This document shows, piece after piece, positions 62,101-64,000 of a stretch of 64,000 nucleotides of DNA (the first letter of the stretch is position 1; each line of letters starts with the position of its first letter). Source of the stretch: Tubiluchus corallicola (taxonomy: Eukaryota; Priapulida; Priapulimorpha; Priapulimorphida; Tubiluchidae). The position numbers and the translations under genes are program-made. The stretch spans positions 448,636 through 512,635 of the forward strand of contig JAQGDQ010000098.1 of assembly GCA_030141605.1 (NCBI GenBank), read 5' to 3'. The notes under the pieces are model-generated. The model did no database searches and had not been told where the DNA came from. It saw nothing but the letters and a program-made list of their open reading frames with translations.

Positions 62101-64000
62101 GTTTCCCAGCATCACTGTTATTGGTTTATTTGGAAATCTGCTCAACATCATTGTCTTGTGGACCAGCCGGAGCGACCTCAGTGCAATTTCGTATGTGTAC
62201 CTTCGTTCGTTAGCTATCTCAGACTTTACCGAAATGTTGCTGTGGGCTCAGTTTATAGCAGTCGTTGCTACTACAAAGAGAAGTGTTTGGAGTGTGCACT
62301 ATGCAAAGTATGAAGCCCATGTCCATTACTATCTAGCCAACTCTATTGCTTGCGTAAGCAATAATATAATAATGTCTGTTACTATTGACCGGTACATATC
62401 CATATGCCACCCACTGAAGTCAATATACTGGCGATCGAAGAATGTCACTCGTGTAACAATTGTTGCCATATGGCTGCTGTCGTTTTTCATCAATGTTCCA
62501 GAGATTTGGAATATGATTTTAGTCTCAAAGCAAGATGATGTCACAAATTCTAGTTATTATCATGTAACACATAATTGGAAGATGCGCAGTAATACGTGGT
62601 ACGTCTATGTCTGGCCGATATTATCAGAATCGGTTGCAAGATTAATACCTGTCTTGTGTATAATTATATTAAATCCACTAATCATTCGAGGCTTCCATCG
62701 TTCTATTGAAGAAGGCAAGACATTGGCACGTAGGACTTCTCTTGAAGAAAGACAGCAGGCCCGTCATGAAAGGCATTTGACGATACTTCTTATGTGTGTG
62801 TCAACACTTTTTGTAGTCTGTACCCTGCCAGCTGTGATCCTAATCTTTCTGAGAAACTTATTGCCTAAGTCAGTTCTCGAAGATGGTGTTACTTTTACAA
62901 TGTTTAAAATTTTTGGAAACTTCTTGGAAACTCTGAATTTTGCAGCAAATTTCTTTCTGTACAGTATTACAAATACGGCCTTTCGGGCATGTCTTTGGAA
63001 ACTGTGTCATCGTTAGCTGAGAAAAATTGTTTCTATAATAGACTCTTTTTTGCATAATTTTGCTTTAGTAACTTTTTATGATCACATGTAGTTACCAACT
63101 TTTGATATTTGTAGAGGGGTGTTGATATCAAATTAATGCAATTAGTTATTTATTGATTATTATAGGTATTTTTGCTAGCACTCCAGCTTTTGCGTTAAGG
63201 AAATCTAATAATAATCTGCCTTGCTGTTGTAATGATATTTTGCTAGAACTAGTTTTCTGGCGTCACTAGTGGTTATTTTTATTCTCACATTTTCGAAAAG
63301 GCTGTACCAACGTAAAAAAGTATGTTGAAGATAGCGTGTTCTAGAAAGTTGTGCGGTCTTAATTATTGATCTTGATTACGACAAAAGCAAAATGTATCTG
63401 TATGTTTTAACATTACTCATAAGCCCTTAGAATCAAGACATTTGTTATCTCTAATGGGTTATGTTCATTCCTTTACATTTGATTTGTTTAAAAAATGCTT
63501 CCAAGTGTTTGCTCCGTAATAAAAAGACGTCGAATTCGGTACACACATTGTAAGTTGATAATTAAGTTTTTGGAATCTTTTAAATATCAAGAGCTTATTT
63601 TTCACTCATTGAATAGTGTAAAGCTAGACATCTGAGACTTCTAATTGACCAGGTGTTCCGTAAAAGAGAGATATACAAAATCATATATACAAGATATTTT
63701 TCAAATATTTCACAATGCTATTTTTTATTATATTTTATTTTTTCATTTTTTGCTGCGGATTCATTTTCTAAGAAATAAAAAGAAATCTGCTTTTTCCTTA
63801 AAAATAATTATTGTCTGGTTCATTTAAATTTTGAAGAAGGCAGACATTAAATTTGTTTGTGTTTATTTTAGATATTACCTTATACCAAATAATGTGGCTA
63901 AAGACGGACTCAGTAAGCTAAAAATTAAAGGAACAAAGTTACATGTCTACAATGATCATTGCTTCGTTGCCTCTCATTTTCCTGCGTAAGTAAATTTTTG
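23367..64000 (+). CDS. C2CD2L: C2CD2/C2CD2L (TMEM24)-like SMP and C2 domain lipid-transfer protein (runs off the right edge)
   Basis: TMEM24-type proteins sit in the ER membrane, carry phosphatidylinositol with an SMP domain and reach the plasma membrane through a C2 domain and a basic tail. Exons 23367-23828, 37951-38046, 40615-40734, 42878-42979, 43606-43767, 44679-44799, 45839-45947, 47060-47124, 47264-47391, 47718-47847, 48505-48576, 49231-49323, 49871-49992, 53733-53823, 56432-56623, 59108-59210 and 63872-63985 join in phase; 51443-51496 and 57255-57272 are in-frame candidates. With both, 784 residues are visible. One membrane segment lies at residues 42-66. The SMP domain spans about 110-330 (FVGAWIKSLNDHARQELG matches the vertebrate WVRALNEQA region). 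The C2 domain spans about 338-462 (CVDPYCVVELD, NPFWDEHFLFDL, DRDKNTGQDFLG). A TPTKTSTLTITGVMK motif matches vertebrate TPTKRSTLIISGVSK, and a basic Ser-rich block follows (LKKKLSFQKKRSHS). ATG 23367 is the first Met after an in-frame TGA. A C2CD2 rather than C2CD2L assignment is possible, as invertebrates probably have one ancestral gene. Confidence 0.9.
27781..27885 (-). mobile_element. tRNA-derived SINE (or tRNA-like relic)
   Basis: On minus, ggtggctgagtggtctag contains a perfect A box (TGGCTGAGTGG). About 35 bases later, aggtttgagttcgag resembles a B box (GGTTCGANTCC with two mismatches). The spacing is that of a Ser/Leu-type tRNA head, but the stem arms do not close well and a non-tRNA tail follows, so it looks like a SINE head rather than a working tRNA. 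Confidence 0.55.
29898..29967. repeat. (CA)n microsatellite
   Basis: About 68 bp of nearly pure CA with tgcatg/atgcacgc edges, in intron 1. The Cys/Val and Thr/His open frames over it are artefacts. Confidence 0.97.
31600..33080 (+). mobile_element. Decayed LINE reverse-transcriptase fragment
   Basis: Across many stops and frame changes the strand reads KIAFLDVEKCF (RT motif A), then ARLFVDDIAGMG (the catalytic xVDD box, motif C), and at the end YPLCGKKEVTTEHIFKC, a CxxC...H...C knuckle typical of the C-terminus of LINE polymerases. It contains a 78-bp tandem duplication (32583-32660 and 32661-32738). Not functional. Confidence 0.82.
34640..36410. mobile_element. Fold-back-like element with tandem-repeat inverted arms
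   Basis: The left arm (about 34652-35046) is a degenerate array of atttggacacataggtc-like units of roughly 17-20 bp. The right arm (about 36045-36400) is the inverse array (gacctatgtgtccaaat). The outer ends also match in inverse, sharing a ttcgccac landmark. The middle kilobase holds no recognisable transposase. Long inverted repeats made of short tandem units are typical of fold-back/Galileo-type elements; the superfamily cannot be told. No clear target-site duplication was seen. Confidence 0.72.
37060..37139. repeat. Two copies of a 39-bp tandem repeat
   Basis: The unit gatcaagtaattaggtac.. occurs at 37074 and 37113 with a few differences. Confidence 0.85.
37785..37880 (+). pseudogene. 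Damaged tandem duplicate of C2CD2L-like exon 2
   Basis: 37841-37877 (ggtgggttgggaacag.. to gctgcag) matches the start of exon 2 about 106 bp downstream (ggtgagttggagatag.. to gctgcag). The upstream intron sequence also aligns. The similarity stops after ctgcag, so the 3' half of the exon and its donor are missing, and the phase at the acceptor differs. It is a broken copy that cannot be spliced as an exon. Confidence 0.72.
37951..38046 (+). CDS. C2CD2L: C2CD2L-like exon 2 (SMP)
   Basis: 32 codons, phase 0 to 0, acceptor TATTCTAG, donor TTG|GTAAGC. GELEIVFDRLQ aligns with the SSIQIAFEEVP segment of vertebrate C2CD2L directly after the exon 1 match. Confidence 0.88.
38056..38203. repeat. (CT)n followed by (CTCTGC)n-type array
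   Basis: About 78 bp of CT repeat runs through tctctg units into about ten tgcctc units, starting about ten bases after exon 2. Confidence 0.97.
38579..39113 (-). other. Unrecognised minus-strand ORF in an intron (about 178 codons)
   Basis: Stop-free on minus from about 39113 to 38579. A short form starts from a TTG at 39037, but the open frame extends further upstream (KTLGVYKSSKIEIKTLRWID), to a stop near 39115, with no clear ATG start at the beginning; an acceptor-like TTTAAAG lies there. The composition is protein-like (charged, with Trp, Tyr, Arg, Pro), and the last third is hydrophobic. Internal Mets occur at ERTGIMDSRDR and later. I do not recognise the family. It could be a transposon or viral remnant, a nested exon or chance. 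Confidence 0.35.
39264..39545. repeat. 96-bp tandem repeat, about three copies, with poly(A)-like signals
   Basis: The unit contains gtcagtgagtggggat and aataaaatttgttgtc, repeating with a 96-bp period (starts 39321, 39417, 39513). Each unit carries AATAAA (39338, 39434, 39530) followed by GT-rich sequence, the layout of a cleavage and polyadenylation site. Confidence 0.92.
40318..40424. repeat. CT-rich simple repeat
   Basis: Imperfect (ctct/ccct/cact)n about 190-300 bases before exon 3; a plain low-complexity pyrimidine stretch. Confidence 0.85.
40615..40734 (+). CDS. C2CD2L: C2CD2L-like exon 3 (SMP)
   Basis: 40 codons, phase 0, acceptor ATTTCAG. IVQCTAEVENVNFAVVAQEQ continues the SMP alignment (vertebrate VLRCQLSAEEVRFPVSV). 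Two in-frame donors are possible, at 40735 (CAG|GTGGTA) and 40738 (GTG|GTAGCA), differing by one Val. Confidence 0.88.
41067..41292 (+). other. SH2-like ORF fragment in an intron
   Basis: After an acceptor-like TTATTTTAG, a frame reads WNIGNGSCNVE, ICQCLAGNAV and then GDFLLRET. This resembles the first half of an SH2 domain: Trp at the start, Gly three later, and a GxFLxRE phosphotyrosine-loop motif about 22 residues after the Trp. It then reads IKLALLLVKA and LSFKIL, which could be the next strands, and stops at 41292. No second half or donor is evident. It could be a captured pseudogene fragment, an orphan exon or chance. Confidence 0.3.
42878..42979 (+). CDS. C2CD2L: C2CD2L-like exon 4 (SMP)
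   Basis: 34 codons, phase 0 to 0, acceptor TGTTTCAG, donor CAG|GTAATT. VNFRFGFMESDLHVTMLF aligns with vertebrate C2CD2L after LEVNL (ISWAFTDRPDLSLTVLP). Confidence 0.9.
43606..43767 (+). CDS. C2CD2L: C2CD2L-like exon 5 (end of SMP)
   Basis: 54 codons, phase 0 to 0, acceptor CTTTCCAG, donor ATG|GTAAGT. KVEELVKKIISLAVTTMNL matches the vertebrate [22 protein letters not shown] helix that closes the SMP domain. Confidence 0.92.
44679..44799 (+). CDS. C2CD2L: C2CD2L-like exon 6 (linker and first C2 strand)
   Basis: Phase 0 in, 1 out, acceptor TTTTTAAG (weak), donor ACAG|GTAAAT. A Ser/Pro-rich linker is followed by KHLLVKVIKANGLGA, the first strand of the C2 domain (vertebrate RLFLRQLRASHLG). Confidence 0.88.
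44857..45390. mobile_element. hAT-like MITE, 534 bp
   Basis: Imperfect ends TAGTGTTGGGAC and (inverse) TAATGGTTGGAC. Flanks gtaagtac (44849-44856) and gtaaatac (45391-45398) match at 7 of 8. ATCGATTAAT-type blocks lie just inside both ends. No coding capacity; in the intron between exons 6 and 7. Confidence 0.75.
45839..45947 (+). CDS. C2CD2L: C2CD2L-like exon 7 (C2)
   Basis: Phase 1 in, 2 out, acceptor CATTTAAG, donor CTTTT|GTACGA. GCVDPYCVVELDEPP and VIRNTVNPFWDEHFL are the second to fourth strands of a C2 domain. The Asp of VDPY is a standard calcium ligand. Confidence 0.93.
46302..46950. repeat. Possible interspersed repeat with TTCGGG-rich ends
   Basis: Two roughly 45-bp direct stretches (46402-46450 and 46856-46905; ggatgaagtgatcaggat and ggatgagaagctcaggaa) and scattered gggattcagg/gttcggga motifs bracket AT-rich DNA. 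It is probably a transposon remnant; ends are undefined. Confidence 0.4.
47060..47124 (+). CDS. C2CD2L: C2CD2L-like exon 8 (C2 calcium-binding loop 3)
   Basis: 65 bp, phase 2 in, 1 out, donor GGGC|GTAAGT. It encodes DLNDNSKELKLALFDRDKNTG; Asp 406 and Asp 408 occupy C2 loop-3 ligand positions. Confidence 0.93.
47264..47391 (+). CDS. C2CD2L: C2CD2L-like exon 9 (C2)
   Basis: Phase 1 in, 0 out, acceptor GTATTTCAG, donor GAG|GTAATT. It encodes QDFLGRSVLSLKDL (Asp 414, the third loop-3 ligand) and ends in SGTATIE, half of the last C2 strand. Confidence 0.92.
47718..47847 (+). CDS. C2CD2L: C2CD2L-like exon 10 (end of C2, Thr-rich linker)
   Basis: Phase 0 in, 1 out, acceptor TTCGCAG, donor GAAG|GTAAAT. 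VAFMEGD completes the last C2 strand from exon 9 (TATIE-VAFMEG, vertebrate MAVELHYEEG). DLSGDYVTKTTTTTL matches vertebrate MPDGTIVTTVTTVQ. Confidence 0.9.
48505..48576 (+). CDS. C2CD2L: C2CD2L-like exon 11
   Basis: 72 bp, phase 1 to 1, acceptor CATACAG, donor GAAG|GTACAT. Ser/Ala/Pro linker DSSGGSSREATPVRVPSAG. Being symmetric, it can be skipped without breaking the frame. Confidence 0.75.
49231..49323 (+). CDS. C2CD2L: C2CD2L-like exon 12
   Basis: 93 bp, phase 1 to 1, acceptor TATTATAG, donor CAAG|GTGTCT (weak). It encodes VDVPGQEVELTYESEDDSPW. Symmetric, so possibly alternative. Confidence 0.7.
49871..49992 (+). CDS. C2CD2L: C2CD2L-like exon 13 (TPTK..STL.I.GV.K motif)
   Basis: Phase 1 in, 0 out, acceptor GTTTAACAG, donor AAG|GTAGGT. 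PRTPTKTSTLTITGVMK matches vertebrate KKTPTKRSTLIISGVSK, the main family-specific landmark after the C2 domain. Confidence 0.93.
51443..51496 (+). CDS. C2CD2L: Candidate C2CD2L-like cassette exon
   Basis: 54 bp with acceptor CATAACAG and donor GAG|GTAAAC, phase 0 to 0, encoding VELHKRGLIPVVKVSEVE. An internal in-frame donor (AAA|GTGAGT at 51482) would give a 39-bp version. It fits between exons 13 and 14 in frame either way. Support comes from splice signals and phase only. Confidence 0.45.
53733..53823 (+). CDS. C2CD2L: C2CD2L-like exon 14
   Basis: Phase 0 in, 1 out, acceptor TGTTTGCAG, donor AGAG|GTAAGT. Acidic/polar linker TPSQLELDHDGTMEQGAVDD. Confidence 0.78.
56432..56623 (+). CDS. C2CD2L: C2CD2L-like exon 15 (basic, Ser-rich plasma-membrane-binding block)
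   Basis: 192 bp, phase 1 to 1, acceptor TTTTTGCCAG, donor GGAA|GTACGT. It encodes RERSSFMDTLKKKLSFQKKR then SHSYSGW. In vertebrate TMEM24 the basic Ser-containing tail binds the plasma membrane and is released by phosphorylation; the same role here is inferred. Confidence 0.88.
57255..57272 (+). CDS. C2CD2L: Candidate 18-bp microexon of the C2CD2L-like gene
   Basis: Acceptor TTTTTCCAG, 18 bp encoding (S)LLEVP, donor CCAG|GTAGGG, phase 1 to 1. The frame holds with or without it. Confidence 0.4.
59108..59210 (+). CDS. C2CD2L: C2CD2L-like exon 16
   Basis: Phase 1 in, 2 out, acceptor TTCTGTAG, donor CACAG|GTAATC. It encodes SQGSIMTYVTENSTLVIETT, a beta-like Thr-rich segment. Confidence 0.82.
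59479..60189 (-). mobile_element. hAT-superfamily non-autonomous element, copy 2 (711 bp, inverted)
   Basis: Same length as the 10133-10843 copy and nearly identical in the opposite orientation. Flanks ccctagtc (59471-59478) and tcctagtc (60190-60197) match at 7 of 8, the mark of its own insertion. The 64-codon open frame (59803-59609) differs from copy 1 by one residue. It sits in the intron after exon 16. Confidence 0.93.
61085..61432 (-). mobile_element. LINE reverse-transcriptase C-terminal fragment
   Basis: On minus from 61421 the frame reads MYNSEMWGQ, then AIDVFHRGLLKKIIKIKWPD and ISNEQLYNKW. This is the LYGSETW...FHRRCLRRILGI.W.D.ISN pattern of RTE/L1-like LINE polymerase C-termini. 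A stop follows about 35 codons later, near 61218. A short fragment in the same intron as the GPCR. Confidence 0.8.
62027..63016 (+). CDS. Intronless rhodopsin-family GPCR, FMRFamide-receptor-like
   Basis: 329 residues with seven hydrophobic segments and the class A landmarks: Asn37 in GN (TM1), LAxxD with Asp66 (TM2), DRY at 121-123 (TM3), Trp149 (TM4), Pro208 (TM5), C-T-L-P at 265-268 in place of CWxP (TM6) and NFFLY at 308-312 in place of NPxxY (TM7). NFFLY and the YVYLRSLAISD pattern point to the FMRFamide/peptide-receptor-like group of invertebrates; the ligand is unknown. An in-frame TAA lies 21 bases upstream, so Met 62027 is the start. The C-tail is very short, with two Cys that could be palmitoylated. 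N174 is a possible glycosylation site. The usual disulfide cysteines of TM3 and loop 2 are absent. It lies on the same strand within the C2CD2L-like intron 59211-63871, so it probably has its own promoter. Confidence 0.93.
   Translation: MVFELHPHFGGSSIEKYSFVFNTILFPSITVIGLFGNLLNIIVLWTSRSDLSAISYVYLRSLAISDFTEMLLWAQFIAVVATTKRSVWSVHYAKYEAHVHYYLANSIACVSNNIIMSVTIDRYISICHPLKSIYWRSKNVTRVTIVAIWLLSFFINVPEIWNMILVSKQDDVTNSSYYHVTHNWKMRSNTWYVYVWPILSESVARLIPVLCIIILNPLIIRGFHRSIEEGKTLARRTSLEERQQARHERHLTILLMCVSTLFVVCTLPAVILIFLRNLLPKSVLEDGVTFTMFKIFGNFLETLNFAANFFLYSITNTAFRACLWKLCHR
63518..63523 (+). terminator. Probable poly(A) signal of the GPCR gene
   Basis: AATAAA about 500 bases after the GPCR stop codon; the first canonical hexamer noted downstream. 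Confidence 0.45.
63872..63985 (+). CDS. C2CD2L: C2CD2L-like exon 17 (last visible)
   Basis: Phase 2 in and out, acceptor TTATTTTAG, donor CCTGC|GTAAGT. It joins exon 16 as THR-YYLIPNNVAKDG and contains KLKIKGTKLHVYNDHCFVA, a conserved-looking basic segment. The gene continues to the right. Confidence 0.85.

Noticed and set aside
1-64000. CRISPR arrays, operons, prophage or other prokaryotic systems
   Set aside because: Split genes, spliceosomal introns, SINE/LINE relics and animal protein families show this is an animal nuclear genome; the short tandem arrays lack conserved repeats with unique spacers.

Overview
The window is from an AT-rich invertebrate animal genome that I cannot place more precisely. 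Genes are split by spliceosomal introns (GT..AG, from under 150 bp to about 14 kb). Intergenic and intronic DNA is full of decayed LINE retrotransposons, hAT-type DNA transposons and MITEs, a tRNA-derived SINE and microsatellites. There is no sign of prokaryotic or organellar sequence.

Four protein genes are supported. (1) Minus strand, 9316 to beyond base 1: the N-terminal half of a CEP192/SPD-2-type centrosome scaffold, in nine coding exons; its 3' part lies outside the window. (2) Plus strand, 17269-21326: a complete WDHD1/AND-1/Ctf4 replisome adaptor of 1094 residues, with only one intron in the coding region. (3) Plus strand, 23367 to beyond base 64000: a C2CD2/C2CD2L (TMEM24)-type lipid-transfer protein of ER-plasma membrane contacts, with at least 17 coding exons plus two candidate cassette exons; its 3' end lies outside the window. 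(4) Plus strand, 62027-63016: an intronless rhodopsin-family GPCR of the FMRFamide-receptor-like type, nested in a 4.7-kb intron of gene 3.

Layout: CEP192 and WDHD1 are divergent, separated by about 8 kb holding a 711-bp hAT element, a tandem pair of MITEs, a (TG)n array, a LINE endonuclease fragment (minus) and a LINE reverse-transcriptase tail (plus). About 2 kb separates WDHD1 from the C2CD2-type gene, which occupies the rest. Its 14-kb first intron carries a (CA)n array, a tRNA-like SINE, a LINE reverse-transcriptase fragment and a fold-back-like element with tandem-repeat arms. Later introns carry a damaged duplicate of exon 2, (CT)n/(CTCTGC)n arrays, an unexplained minus-strand ORF, a 96-bp tandem repeat bearing poly(A)-like signals, an SH2-like ORF fragment, a MITE, a second copy of the 711-bp hAT element in opposite orientation, a LINE fragment and the GPCR.

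The genes do not form a pathway. CEP192 builds centrosomes, WDHD1 links helicase and polymerase at replication forks, the C2CD2-type protein moves lipid at membrane contacts, and the GPCR is a probable peptide receptor. I found no gene cluster that amounts to a new system. The most interesting points are a C2 domain that keeps most calcium ligands, a GPCR lacking both disulfide cysteines, the fold-back element, the matched hAT copies and the orphan intronic ORFs. Family assignments come from recognising conserved sequence; no database search was run.
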